A stretch of 64,000 bases of DNA from Vulcanimicrobiota bacterium (GTDB lineage Bacteria > Vulcanimicrobiota > Xenobia > Xenobiales > JADMJV01), in the NCBI GenBank assembly GCA_017307785.1, contig JAFKGI010000011.1, positions 1 through 64,000 of the forward strand. Reading direction: 5' to 3'. The notes beneath the pieces are model-generated. The model was not told the DNA's origin. It searched no databases and worked only from the letters and a program-made list of their open reading frames with translations. A program made the position numbers and the translations under genes. Shown here piece by piece: positions 51,326 to 60,768 of this stretch (its first letter is position 1; each line of letters starts with the position of its first letter).

Positions 51326-52513
51326 GTGAGGCATTTCCGCTGGCTCGCGATCCTGACCTCGGCCTGGCTGCTCCTGGCCGGCTGCCACTTGACCTGGGTC
51401 CGGCCCATTCGATTGGAAGTCCGTCTGACCAATGATCGCAACGAACTGCTCACGGTCGAAGGCAACACCACCCTCCCGGACGGCGCGCTGGTAGAAGCCC
51501 GCCTTTCCCAGAGCGACGGGCGACGCTGGGCCAGCGGTCGTGGCTGGGTCAACAAAGGCCACTACTATATTGTTCTGGAAGTCAATCGCTGTCCGGGCTT
51601 CAAGCCTCTCAACCTGGACGTCTTCTTCGACCCGCTGCTAGCCAGCGCCAGCGTCCAGCAAGCCGTGGGAATGCGGGGAGAGGCGATGAGCGGAGACCTG
51701 CTGGTCGAATCCCACGACCGAATTCTGGTCTTGAAACGCACCCGCGTCATCTTGACCATGTCGGCTCGCGATATGGCCGTGCGCCGCCTGCAACTGGGCG
51801 ACGGGGACGTCAATGAACTGCAATCCTACCTGGTACGCCACCCTAACGACCCGGAATCCTTGATCGGCCTGGGCCTCGCCTACCTGAAGCACCGTCCCTC
51901 CCAACAGCACGTCCACTCGGACGCCTACAAACTGCTGCAGCAAGGCGTGCTGGGCAAACCGGCCTCCAACGCTTTGGAAATGGAAGGGCGCCTCTGGATT
52001 GCCCGGCTCGACGAAAAAGCCAAACGGGAGGCCGAAGAAAGAGAGCGGCGCAAAGCGCCCACCTACAGTTCGCGCTTCGTCAGCGAAACCCAAATTCGAC
52101 CCGGGCAGGCTCTCGGAGCCTTCCAGCTCGGAATGGGCGAGCAATTCCTGAGATTGAGCTTCCAACTTCGCCCGACTCAGGTGAAGGGCCAATACAGTAT
52201 CGACGCTCTGCCCGGCCTGCTACTCGGCTTCACCGAAGGCGGCGCCTTGGTGCGCGCTTCCACCACCGATACCCGGTATCGCACGCAGGAAGGCATCGGA
52301 CCTGGCTCGGACGTGGAAGAACTCAAGCGTGTGCTGCCCTCTCTGAGCATTTCTTTTACCGCTCCCGAGGTGAAAGCGGATGGTCGCGCCTACCGCTACG
52401 CCACGGTCGAACTCAAGGGTCTCAACCTGTATCTGGAGCAGTCCTATGATCCGAATTTTCCACTTCCTGAATCTACGGTGAAACAAGTCGAGGTGTATTT
52501 AGAGGCCCCGTAG
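51326..52513 (+). CDS. Hypothetical lipoprotein
   Basis: 395 residues from GTG 51326. The signal peptide ends in the lipobox LLAGC (Cys20), so it is lipid-anchored. A beta-rich N-terminal domain (about 25-145) is followed by a helical region, including YLVRHPNDPESLIGLGLAYL (TPR-like), then a charged stretch (AKREAEERERR). The C-terminal domain (about 255-395) is beta-rich. The family is not recognised. Transcription runs opposite to the TPR gene, so the 77-bp gap between them probably carries both promoters. Confidence 0.6.
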   Translation: MRHFRWLAILTSAWLLLAGCHLTWVRPIRLEVRLTNDRNELLTVEGNTTLPDGALVEARLSQSDGRRWASGRGWVNKGHYYIVLEVNRCPGFKPLNLDVFFDPLLASASVQQAVGMRGEAMSGDLLVESHDRILVLKRTRVILTMSARDMAVRRLQLGDGDVNELQSYLVRHPNDPESLIGLGLAYLKHRPSQQHVHSDAYKLLQQGVLGKPASNALEMEGRLWIARLDEKAKREAEERERRKAPTYSSRFVSETQIRPGQALGAFQLGMGEQFLRLSFQLRPTQVKGQYSIDALPGLLLGFTEGGALVRASTTDTRYRTQEGIGPGSDVEELKRVLPSLSISFTAPEVKADGRAYRYATVELKGLNLYLEQSYDPNFPLPESTVKQVEVYLEAP

Positions 52514-52582
52514 AATTTCCACAGGCGGGGGTCGCAGGGGCGGGGGAAGGATGGATCGTGAGCCGAAGCATCGGCCCACGAG

Positions 52583-55297
52583 GTGACGCGTTTGGCTGCA
52601 CAAGAAGAAGAAGTCCGGGCGGGTGCTCTCAAGAGTCTTTCGGCCGAAGAAGTCCAGAAGATGGCGATGTTGTCGGTCGTCAGCCGAGCTCTGAACTCCA
52701 CTCAGGATATTCAGACCGGTCTCAGCTCCGTACTTTCGGAGCTGTTAACCGCGCTCAACGGCGACCGCGGTTTTGTTCAGCTGTTGCATCCAAACGGTGA
52801 ATATTCTCAGGAAGTCGCGCTCGACCGCTCGGTGACTCCGCCCGGTAGCAGCTTCAAATACAGCCGCACCATGTTCCAAAAGTGTTTGACCGAGCGCAAG
52901 CCCGTCCTGATGCTCGACGTGGACTCCGGCTCGGCTTCGGACAGCGTCATTTTAACGGGAATCCGTTCCGTCATGATCCACCCGTTGCTCAGCCAGGAGC
53001 AACTGGTGGGAGTCCTTTACCTGGACAGCATGGTCAAAGCAGGTCGCTTCTTGGAAACCGATCTGCAGTTGCTCGGCATCATCGCCGACATGGTTTCGGT
53101 CTTCTTGGAGCGCGCACAGAGCGCCGCCGCCCTGGAAAGCAAATCCGACGAGTTGCGCAAGGCCAATCGCATGTTGGCCGAATCCGCCCAGGAGACCATC
53201 TTCAAGCTTTCTCGAGCGGCCGAGTTTCGTGACGACGAAGGCGGCGAGCACGTGCAGCGGGTCAGCCACTACTGCGAAGCCATCGCGATCCACATGGGCA
53301 TGTCTCGAGCTCAAGCCAACCGTCTCAAGATGGCCAGTCAGCTCCACGACGTCGGCAAGGTCGGGATTCCCGACAGCATTTTGCTCAAGCCGGGACGCTT
53401 TACCGAGTATGAGCGCGAGGTGATGAAGCAGCACACCGTCATCGGTGCCAAGATTCTGGCCAACTCCAGCAGTCCGGTGATCAGCCTGGCGGCCGAGGTT
53501 GCCCTTACTCACCACGAGAAGTGGGACGGAACCGGCTACCCTCACAAACTCGCCGGCGAAGCCATTCCCCTGTCCGGGAGGATCGTGGCCGTGGCCGACG
53601 TCTTCGACGCCCTGACCACGGAACGTCGCTACAAGAACGCCTGGAGCATCGACCGGGCCATGGAGCTGATCTCGCAGGAGGGCGGCTCTCATTTCGATCC
53701 GGAAGTTTCCAAGGCTTTCGTTTCCCTGCGGCCCAAAATCGAGGAGATCCGGGCCCGCTACCAGCCCAGCGCCGAGCCGGAACCGGAGCTGGAAAACGAA
53801 GTCGAACTGGTCGTTCAGACCCGTGCTCAAGGTCGCGATTTGCTCTCTCCTCTGCAGAAGGCCATCGAGGGCCTGGCCAGAGGAGAAGAACTCAGCTACG
53901 AGCGGCGTACCGAAGCGCTGAACGCGGCCCGCCGCCTGACCGGCCTGCTAGGTTCGCTGGGTATCGGCGTGGATTCGATTCGCCGTCTGGGCGGCCACTT
54001 CAAGCGTCCCGACCTGCTTTCAGAACAGGCGCCCCGACTGGCCGCTCTGCTGGCCGACGTGGAGAAAGCCCTGAGCGAGGAGAAACCAGACGAGGAAGCG
54101 ACCGCAGGAGTCAACACCATCCTGCTGGTCGACCCCGACCCCTATCAGCGCGAAACCCTGGTGGTGGAGGCCTTCAATCGCGGATTGACCACGGTCGAGG
54201 CCCAAGACATCGCCGCCGCCCGTCAGGCGGTGCAGATTCGTGTGCCCGAAATGCTCATTCTGGAGGTCGCCCAACCCGACACCGACGAGTTTCTCGACTG
54301 GTTCTGCCAGGAGCATCCCACCGTCCCCCTGGTCGTGCTCAGCTCGGAGGGCGTCTTCAGCAAACGCCTGGACGTGGCTCGACGGGGCGGCGCGGTGTAT
54401 CTTCACAAGCCCATGCCCGCCTCCGCCGTCTTCGATGCCATCGAGGAACGCCTCGCTCGTCACGATCAGCGGGTCCACCGCGTGCTGGCCCTGGACGACG
54501 ACCCCATCACCCTCAAGGTGCTCGGCCGTAGTCTGGCCAGTCAGGGGTTCCAGACTCAAGTGCTGCGTGACCCGCTCAAGCTCTGGTATACCTTGGAGGA
54601 GTCTCCGCCGGACGTACTGTTGCTGGACTGGGAAATGCCGCTGGTCAGCGGCGTGGACATCTGCAAGGTGCTGCGCAGTGACCCTCATCATTCGCGCTTG
54701 CCCATTCTGGTCCTGACCAGCCATGAGGACACTGAAACCTACCAGAGGGCGTTGGAAGCCGGGGCCGATGACGTGCTCTGCAAACCGCTCGACTCCGCCC
54801 GCCTGGGAAGCCGGATCCTGAATCGCCTGGGACGAGACACCGCCGTGCGCCGTTCTTCGGCGCGCGATCCCGTCACCGGCCTGATGGACGTTCAGACCGC
54901 TCTGCGCACCGCCAACCACCTTTTCGCACTGGCCGTGCGCAACGGCGCTCCATTCTGCTTATGCCTTCTCCGCCTCGAGCGCTTTGAGGAGATTGGCGAG
55001 AAGTGGGGCCGTCCGCTGGCGGCCGAGGTGCTACGCCGAGTGGCGCTGGTGTTGGAACGCCGCTCGCGCCCCGAGGACATCGTCGTCTACTATCGCGATG
55101 ACTGCTTCTTACTGGGACTCTATGGGTCGCCGCCGGAAGCCACCGACAAGCTCTTGACCAGCCTGAACGCGCGTCTGGCTCAAGAAAAGTTTGCCCAGGA
55201 CGACAGCTTCGTGCTCAAGTGCAGCGCCCACACGGCCAACTATCCCGAGGACGGCACGCTGCTCCAGGACCTGCTAGACAAGATCAACGGGGCCTAA
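52583..55297 (+). CDS. GAF - HD-GYP - REC - REC - degenerate GGDEF signalling protein
   Basis: 904 residues. A GAF domain (about 30-190) precedes an HD-GYP phosphodiesterase domain with catalytic LHDVGKVGIPD (about 254) and HHEKWDGTGYP (about 317). Then come a degenerate receiver (Glu561 replaces the phospho-acceptor Asp), an intact receiver (LALDDDP ... LLLDWEMP, Asp682) and a GGDEF-like domain in which the motif reads YRDDC (about 838). The last domain should not make c-di-GMP. The HD-GYP domain should hydrolyse c-di-GMP. GTG 52583 or TTG 52592 (AGGTGA 5 nt upstream) may be the start. The 3-prime end overlaps the next gene by 24 bp. Confidence 0.9.
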   Translation: MTRLAAQEEEVRAGALKSLSAEEVQKMAMLSVVSRALNSTQDIQTGLSSVLSELLTALNGDRGFVQLLHPNGEYSQEVALDRSVTPPGSSFKYSRTMFQKCLTERKPVLMLDVDSGSASDSVILTGIRSVMIHPLLSQEQLVGVLYLDSMVKAGRFLETDLQLLGIIADMVSVFLERAQSAAALESKSDELRKANRMLAESAQETIFKLSRAAEFRDDEGGEHVQRVSHYCEAIAIHMGMSRAQANRLKMASQLHDVGKVGIPDSILLKPGRFTEYEREVMKQHTVIGAKILANSSSPVISLAAEVALTHHEKWDGTGYPHKLAGEAIPLSGRIVAVADVFDALTTERRYKNAWSIDRAMELISQEGGSHFDPEVSKAFVSLRPKIEEIRARYQPSAEPEPELENEVELVVQTRAQGRDLLSPLQKAIEGLARGEELSYERRTEALNAARRLTGLLGSLGIGVDSIRRLGGHFKRPDLLSEQAPRLAALLADVEKALSEEKPDEEATAGVNTILLVDPDPYQRETLVVEAFNRGLTTVEAQDIAAARQAVQIRVPEMLILEVAQPDTDEFLDWFCQEHPTVPLVVLSSEGVFSKRLDVARRGGAVYLHKPMPASAVFDAIEERLARHDQRVHRVLALDDDPITLKVLGRSLASQGFQTQVLRDPLKLWYTLEESPPDVLLLDWEMPLVSGVDICKVLRSDPHHSRLPILVLTSHEDTETYQRALEAGADDVLCKPLDSARLGSRILNRLGRDTAVRRSSARDPVTGLMDVQTALRTANHLFALAVRNGAPFCLCLLRLERFEEIGEKWGRPLAAEVLRRVALVLERRSRPEDIVVYYRDDCFLLGLYGSPPEATDKLLTSLNARLAQEKFAQDDSFVLKCSAHTANYPEDGTLLQDLLDKINGA

Positions 55298-56083
55298 GTC
55301 CGGCTCCAGCCAGCCGGTGCGCGCTTCCCAACTCATGATCCGGTCCCGCGAGTAGAAGCGTAGGGGAAGCGTTTTGTCCTGCAGCTTCTGCAGCATGTGC
55401 CGCATTCGCTCCGGGCAGCCAGGCTCGTGAGCGAGCCGGCTGTTTTCGACGGCCAGCCCCACCAGCTGAAACCAGAGGCGGGTCAACGTCTCGTGGTAAC
55501 CGCCCGTGGGTGTCAAAGGCACTCCGTGGGCTTCGTTGAGTCGCTGGATACCCACCGACATCACGTGCATCCCCGGCTGGCCCAGTAACAGGTAGACGGC
55601 GGCCGCCACTCGCAAATGACAATCGTGGGTCCAGTCTTCCTTCGCCAGTTTTCTAGACTGAAAGGCCACCAAAGTCTCGCTCAGGCCAGCCGGTAGCTCA
55701 GGGGGCAAGTCTACAGGCCGGAGGTCCGGGACCAGCAGAGACACAGCGGCTTCAGGGGAACGGAGCCGCTCCGGAGAGTAAAACGCGAAGGGCAACTGGC
55801 TAAAGCCGAGACGCCGGGAAGTCTGCTCAGCACTCAACTGTTCGGCCCTGGCCAACTCCACCAATTGGAGCCAGCAGCAAGTCATGGTCTCGTGGTAGCC
55901 CGGCCCGATAGCTTGCAACTGCCGGCGGAGACGTTCGAGAGCTCCCGGCCCCTCTTCCCGCAGAGCGACCGCCGCCACCTCGATTAACTGCTGATGAGTC
56001 CACCCCGGCCTGGCCTCGGCAAAGAATTCGCGGTGACTCTGATACCAACTTTCTGGCAACATCGTCGCTCTTTCGCCGGGCAT
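55274..56083 (-). CDS. Hypothetical protein with an internal domain duplication
   Basis: 269 residues made of two related halves (about 8-127 and 128-269). Each half has a W-T-H element, then GYHETMT or GYHETLT followed by a Trp-containing helix, then PFAFYSPERLRSPEA in one and PLRFYSRDRIMSWEA in the other, then PDLRPVDLP or PDLGPVDLV. Such GYHETLT sequences mark a family of unknown function. No signal peptide. ATG 56083 or ATG 56062 could be the start. It overlaps the convergent HD-GYP gene by 24 bp and is divergent from the FG-GAP gene. Confidence 0.7.
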   Translation of the reverse strand: MPGERATMLPESWYQSHREFFAEARPGWTHQQLIEVAAVALREEGPGALERLRRQLQAIGPGYHETMTCCWLQLVELARAEQLSAEQTSRRLGFSQLPFAFYSPERLRSPEAAVSLLVPDLRPVDLPPELPAGLSETLVAFQSRKLAKEDWTHDCHLRVAAAVYLLLGQPGMHVMSVGIQRLNEAHGVPLTPTGGYHETLTRLWFQLVGLAVENSRLAHEPGCPERMRHMLQKLQDKTLPLRFYSRDRIMSWEARTGWLEPDLGPVDLV

Positions 56084-56211
56084 TGCAAAGAAACTCTCAA
56101 GCTCAATCAGGCATTTTTCTTTGAGATTACTTCAACTTTCCCTAAGCCCTTGGTTCAGAATCGGGTCCAAGTTCGGCAATCGCGTTCCGATTCGCCCAAT
56201 AAGGAGGAAAA

Positions 56212-57426
56212 ATGAAAAAGATTCAAAGCTTGGTGGCGGCAGTAGGACTGCTTCTCACGGTAGGATGCGGCAACAGCACCACCAGCGACAGCAGTAGTAG
56301 CAGCAGCGGCAGCAGCACGGCCCAGTTCTCTTTTGGCTCGTTGTTGACCAAAAGCCTGGCTTCCGGCAGCGGCGGAGCGGATAGCGGCCCGATCGTCTCC
56401 GTGGCCGACTACAACAATGACGGCAAAGGAGATTTTGCCGTTCTCAACCGCAGCCTCGGCAGCGTCAGCCTTTTTCTGAGCAGCGGTTCAGATTTCCAGT
56501 CGGAACAGATCTTCAGCACCGTCTCTGCTTCCGTGGCCATCACCAGCGGCGATTTCAACGGGGACGGATTTTCCGACGTGGTGGTCATTAATACCAACAG
56601 CATTAGCTTCCTCTACAACAACGGCGCCGGCGGTTTTCTAAGTCAGGTTGAGGTTCCGCTGGGAACGGCCAACCAGTTGGTGGCCTGCGCCGACTTCGAC
56701 AGCGACGGTCACCAGGACGTGGTGGTGGCCGAGTCCGGCAGCACCGGCATACATATCCTTTACGGAGACGGTGGCAGCGCCCCCGCCTCCTATACACTGG
56801 TCGATTACACCACCAGCACCCTGCAAAACCCGGCAGCCATGGTCGTCAACGACGTCGACAGCGACGGCAAGGCCGACCTGGTCTTTGGCAACGGCTCCAC
56901 CAATTCACTGGCCGTCTGGTACAACCACGGCAGCGACCGGGCCGGTCAGTTTCCCAGCGCGGACAGCTCCAGTTCCGGCTTGACCCTGCCCACCGGCACC
57001 ACCGCTCGAGGCGTTGCCTGTGGCGACTTCAATGGGGATGGACGCCTCGACATTGCCTGCTCGGGAGCGACCAGCAGTAGCGACGGCTTCATCGAGCTTT
57101 TTATGAATACCACCAGTGGATTCGTCGTGAACGCAGCCGTGGAAGCCTCCCCCGACCAGCAGACGCTCACCGTGGGCGATTTCAACCTGGATGGACTGGC
57201 CGACATTGCCGCCCTGAGTCGAGTGGGGGTCAACAGCACCGGCAACGGGGAAGTGGACTTCTTCATGGGAGACGGCATCGGCGGACTCTATTCCCAGCTA
57301 AGCTATCAACTGGGCGCCCGGGCGACGGCCATCGCTTCCCAGGACTTCAATGCGGACGGCTTGCCCGACCTGGTCGTCGGAGCCAATGGCTCAGCTTACG
57401 TGCTGTTGAATACTTCGACGCGCTGA
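56212..57426 (+). CDS. FG-GAP/VCBS-repeat lipoprotein
   Basis: 404 residues. Signal peptide with lipobox LTVGC (Cys19) followed by a Ser-rich linker. About six FG-GAP-type beta-propeller repeats follow, with calcium loops such as DYNNDGKGDFAVLN, DFNGDGFSDVVVIN, DFDSDGHQDVVVAE, DVDSDGKADLVFGN, DFNGDGRLDIACSG and DFNLDGLADIAALS. AAGGAGG 5 nt before ATG 56212 sets the start. Such surface lipoproteins bind carbohydrates or proteins. The end overlaps the convergent HD-domain gene by 36 bp. Confidence 0.9.
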   Translation: MKKIQSLVAAVGLLLTVGCGNSTTSDSSSSSSGSSTAQFSFGSLLTKSLASGSGGADSGPIVSVADYNNDGKGDFAVLNRSLGSVSLFLSSGSDFQSEQIFSTVSASVAITSGDFNGDGFSDVVVINTNSISFLYNNGAGGFLSQVEVPLGTANQLVACADFDSDGHQDVVVAESGSTGIHILYGDGGSAPASYTLVDYTTSTLQNPAAMVVNDVDSDGKADLVFGNGSTNSLAVWYNHGSDRAGQFPSADSSSSGLTLPTGTTARGVACGDFNGDGRLDIACSGATSSSDGFIELFMNTTSGFVVNAAVEASPDQQTLTVGDFNLDGLADIAALSRVGVNSTGNGEVDFFMGDGIGGLYSQLSYQLGARATAIASQDFNADGLPDLVVGANGSAYVLLNTSTR

Positions 57427-57921
57427 TCCAGCATTTCGCAGGCGAGTCCGCTTGGGCTTGACCCGATGCACCACCGGCTCCGCCTGGACCGAGTCCAATC
57501 GTTGGGAGAGAATCTGACGAGCGGTCGGGTCCAGGCGGCGCAGGCTGACCTGGAGGGCGTTCCGCTCCCGGACCAGGTTTTCCTGAGGCGCCATGGGACC
57601 CCATTGAAGCAGATGAGAGAGGCGATCGGCGCAAAGGAGCAGCAGGCCTTCCTCATCATCAGCCCTCTGTCGTGAGAGAACCTGGACCCGCTCCAACACG
57701 GTCGAGCCATATCGCTGTTCGACTGCCGAGGGGTGAAGTTTACCCAGAGCCACCACATCGTGGAGCACCGCCGCGCAGGCGGAAAGTTGCGAGCCGCCAC
57801 AGGCCAACACCAGGCGACAAACCTCCATAGGGTGCGGAAGATAGGGAATAGACGGGGACTCCGAAAAGCACGCCAGCGCATCCCGGATCGCCAACACGAT
57901 GATGGGTTCGATGGTCCTCAC
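57391..57921 (-). CDS. RelA/SpoT-type HD domain protein, degenerate
   Basis: 176 residues from GTG 57921, with GGAGG 4 nt upstream; an open frame that continues to 58074 looks non-coding. LPHPMEVCRLVLACGG followed by AAVLHDVVALG (His30, His54-Asp55) resembles the start of the HD hydrolase domain of ppGpp-degrading RSH proteins. The usual downstream Glu-Asp (HDVVED) is altered to HDVVAL. No synthetase domain. It may bind or hydrolyse a phospho-compound, or be inactive. The basic C-terminal tail is unlike the family. Confidence 0.6.
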   Translation of the reverse strand: MRTIEPIIVLAIRDALACFSESPSIPYLPHPMEVCRLVLACGGSQLSACAAVLHDVVALGKLHPSAVEQRYGSTVLERVQVLSRQRADDEEGLLLLCADRLSHLLQWGPMAPQENLVRERNALQVSLRRLDPTARQILSQRLDSVQAEPVVHRVKPKRTRLRNAGSARRSIQQHVS

Positions 57922-58000
57922 AAGACCTCCGTCGGTGGTTTCCCCTCTGTTCGTAATAGTTCGTCTATACGATTGGTTCCCCTTGAATATCTTTAAAGAA

Positions 58001-59710
58001 TTACTTACTGCGAAACTCGAGTACGCCATCCCAATTGCGCGGCAACTCGTCGTCCTGGCGATTGAGAATCTCACGCATTAGAAAGCTTCCGATCGGATCT
58101 TCCAGCGGAACTTGACGCAGATGCTGCAGACCCCCACGGAAGTCTCCCTCGCAGTAGGCTGCGTAGGCTTCGGAATAGGCGGCGCTTTCCTGGGGCGAAA
58201 GACCCGTTCCGCCGTGTTCTACCGGAACGACTACCTCGTAGATCTCGCTCGACTCCCGAACTCCGGCCGGTCGAATCTTGCCAATACAACGGCAGTGGAC
58301 CTGGTCAGCCGGTAGCTGTCGGTAGAGTTCGCTGTTGATCAGCATGGGAACGCCGAACTGTTTGGTCAGGCCCTCCAGGCGCGAAGCGTGATTGACCACC
58401 TTGCCCATGATGCCGAACTTGGTCTGATCGCGAGCTCCGATCTGGCCGGCAATCACTTCTCCCGAGCCCAAACCCAGCCCGCAGCGCAGGTTGCGCCCAC
58501 CTTTCTGAGCCTTGAACGGCAGATCCATGGCGTAAACTCGGGCCAAAATCGCGCGGGCCGCTTCCACCGCCTGCAGAGCGTGGTCGGCGCGCGGATGCGG
58601 CGCCCCCCAACAGGCCAGAATGGCGTCACCCTGATAATCGATGACCACTCCCTCGCGGGCAAAAATGCAGTCGGTGATCTCGGTCATCACGTTGGTCAGG
58701 ATCTCATGGTGCTGGAGAAAAATGTCCAGCGATTCCTGTTCGGCCGACTCGGTTGCCATGGAGAATCCGCGCAGATCGAAGAAGAGCACGGTCACTTCCG
58801 CCCGACGCGGTTTGAGCACCTCACGAAAATCTTGCTCGCTCAGGAGGCGACGCAGCACCGGCGAAAAGAACTGGCCGACCTGCGACTGCAACCTCTGAAA
58901 CTGCTGCAGAGCCAGATAATGGGCCACCGTTTCGGCCACCACGTCGATGAGCACGGCCTTTCCTTCCAGATCCTGAGGACTGGCGTTGCCCATCGCGTAG
59001 AAAGTCTGATGCTCGACCGGGGAAGCCACCGCCCAACTGACTTGCTCGAGCACGGTGGCTTCGCCGGCCGTGGACTCGTCCCAACAATGGGTAACGGTGC
59101 ATCTCTCCTGATGAGCCTTGGCCACCAGGCGCTTGCTGGCCTGAGCCACCTTGCCGGCCGGCAACGTCTCCACCACCTGCTCCCCGTTGAGCACCATCAC
59201 ACAGGAAGCCTCGGGCAGAAGCGTGCGCAAGACTCCCAGTGAGGTCGTCCATACGGTTTCGATGTCGGCCGCCCGCCGTAGCTCCGGCAGCATACGCATG
59301 AGGGCCTGGAAGCACTCGTAACTGCTGCGCTGACGAGCCTGGTCGCGACCCGACCCCTGCAGCGTAAACTCGTTGAGCACGGTAGCCAGAGATGCTTCGC
59401 TACGCGCCAACGTGCAACGGGTCTGGCCCACCACGAAGCTTTCGCCCGGCGGAAGGGTAAACTCGTCGCTTTCCTGACCTTGATAGAAGATTGGATTGCG
59501 ACCGCTGGCCAGGCGACGAATGAGGGCACCGCCGGCGGCGGACAGAACTTCAAAGTGCAGGCGCGAGACCAGGCTGTCTCCACTCAAACAGAGGTGGTCC
59601 ACTCCGTCGTCGCCGGTGGCGCCACGGCCGACCGTGTAGCGCGGTTGCTCCAGGGCAAACTCCCGCCGACCGCCTTCGGGATTCTCACATTGCAAAGCCC
59701 ATTGATGCAT
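58001..59710 (-). CDS. FHA - GAF-like - class III adenylate/guanylate cyclase
   Basis: 569 residues. An FHA domain (about 20-110; YTVGRGATG, SLVSRLHFEVL) is followed by a GAF-like region (about 130-280) and a class III cyclase catalytic domain (about 305-500). Metal-binding aspartates lie in LFFDLRGFS and YQGDAILACWGAP. The substrate region is GLGLGSGEVIAGQIG and KFGIMGKVVNHASRLE, with the Asn/Arg transition-state residues present. It should convert ATP (or GTP) to a cyclic nucleotide and may bind phosphothreonine via FHA. ATG 59710. The C-terminal 60 residues include a TPR-like tail. Confidence 0.9.
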   Translation of the reverse strand: MHQWALQCENPEGGRREFALEQPRYTVGRGATGDDGVDHLCLSGDSLVSRLHFEVLSAAGGALIRRLASGRNPIFYQGQESDEFTLPPGESFVVGQTRCTLARSEASLATVLNEFTLQGSGRDQARQRSSYECFQALMRMLPELRRAADIETVWTTSLGVLRTLLPEASCVMVLNGEQVVETLPAGKVAQASKRLVAKAHQERCTVTHCWDESTAGEATVLEQVSWAVASPVEHQTFYAMGNASPQDLEGKAVLIDVVAETVAHYLALQQFQRLQSQVGQFFSPVLRRLLSEQDFREVLKPRRAEVTVLFFDLRGFSMATESAEQESLDIFLQHHEILTNVMTEITDCIFAREGVVIDYQGDAILACWGAPHPRADHALQAVEAARAILARVYAMDLPFKAQKGGRNLRCGLGLGSGEVIAGQIGARDQTKFGIMGKVVNHASRLEGLTKQFGVPMLINSELYRQLPADQVHCRCIGKIRPAGVRESSEIYEVVVPVEHGGTGLSPQESAAYSEAYAAYCEGDFRGGLQHLRQVPLEDPIGSFLMREILNRQDDELPRNWDGVLEFRSK

Positions 59711-59844
59711 TTACGGCTGTTTGTGTCGCGAGCTTCGGTTCCTCCACCGGGGTTTGTCGGTTTGTTGACAACCTGGTCGCGACTTCGGGTACGGCGTTGG
59801 CATAGACTGGCCTTCCACAACCACACATGGGGGTTCAGACACAC

Positions 59845-60708
59845 ATGAAAATCGACGCAGGCACCATTCTTACCAACCTCAGCAAGACGAGCGCCAAAGC
59901 GGCGCCGGCCAAGCAGGACGAAGTCGCGGCGACCCCTGGCGAAAGCTTTACCCGCCAACCCCACGCTGATTTCGACACGAACAAAGCCAAACTGCTGGCG
60001 GCCTCTCGCCTGCCCCAGGCGGTCAAAGCCAATTACAGCGAGCCGATTTCCGATCAGGATGTGGACCAGAGCGGCTGGCAAGCCCGGCTCATCGACAACC
60101 TCGGTCCGCAGTTCGCCCGCATGCAGTACACGCACGACTGCTCCAAACTACAGGGGATGATCCCCACTCAGAGTCAGTTGCAGGCCGAATTCGACAAGCT
60201 CGGCTCCCGAGAAGACATCCCCTTTGAATACATCGTGGACGGTTGCTATGCCCGCGCTCACTTGATGAGCGAAGAGATGACCAAAGACGGCATCAACAAC
60301 GCCAAAATCTTCTGCATGGTCGAAGACCCTTACGGTAAGGGCAAGCTGACCGCCGAAAACAAGTATATGAAGGCCAAGTGGTGGTATCACGTGGCACCGG
60401 TCGTCTTCGCTGTGGATGAAAAATCCAAGCAGGTCGAACCCTTCGTCATGGACCCTTCGATGGCCAAGACTCCCCTCAAGCCGGAGCAGTGGATCCACGC
60501 GATGTGGGACGAGAACACCAAAATCAAGGTCGATCTGGTCCACGATCTGCAGTATGGCCCACTGGAGTCCGACGGCCCCAACGCCACTTTCCAGGAGAGC
60601 ATTCCTTCGGCTCACGAGACCTGCGAGGAATACTCCAAGGAACTGGCTCAGATCAAGGAAGACTACAACGCCAGCCACCCGGGTCAGGGCAATCGCAAAG
60701 CCGCCTGA
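59845..60708 (+). CDS. Protein-glutaminase-like protein (Gln_deamidase_2-type)
   Basis: 287 residues. The active-site pattern of protein glutaminase is present: Cys134 in DGCYARAHLM, His182 in KWWYHVAPVV and Asp203 in FVMDPSM. The family deamidates protein-bound glutamine to glutamate; secreted and effector members are known. The N-terminal 45 residues are Ala/Lys-rich and low-complexity, with no signal peptide, so export would need a specialised system. ATG 59845 is chosen (lysine at position 2, GGGGG upstream); ATG 59827 would add six residues. It stands alone between a leftward cyclase and the radical SAM gene. Confidence 0.75.
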   Translation: MKIDAGTILTNLSKTSAKAAPAKQDEVAATPGESFTRQPHADFDTNKAKLLAASRLPQAVKANYSEPISDQDVDQSGWQARLIDNLGPQFARMQYTHDCSKLQGMIPTQSQLQAEFDKLGSREDIPFEYIVDGCYARAHLMSEEMTKDGINNAKIFCMVEDPYGKGKLTAENKYMKAKWWYHVAPVVFAVDEKSKQVEPFVMDPSMAKTPLKPEQWIHAMWDENTKIKVDLVHDLQYGPLESDGPNATFQESIPSAHETCEEYSKELAQIKEDYNASHPGQGNRKAA

Positions 60709-60768
60709 TCCAGGTAAAACCAAAGGATGATTGTTCTCCGAGGCTAAATCTGTTTTAAATGAGCGGAT

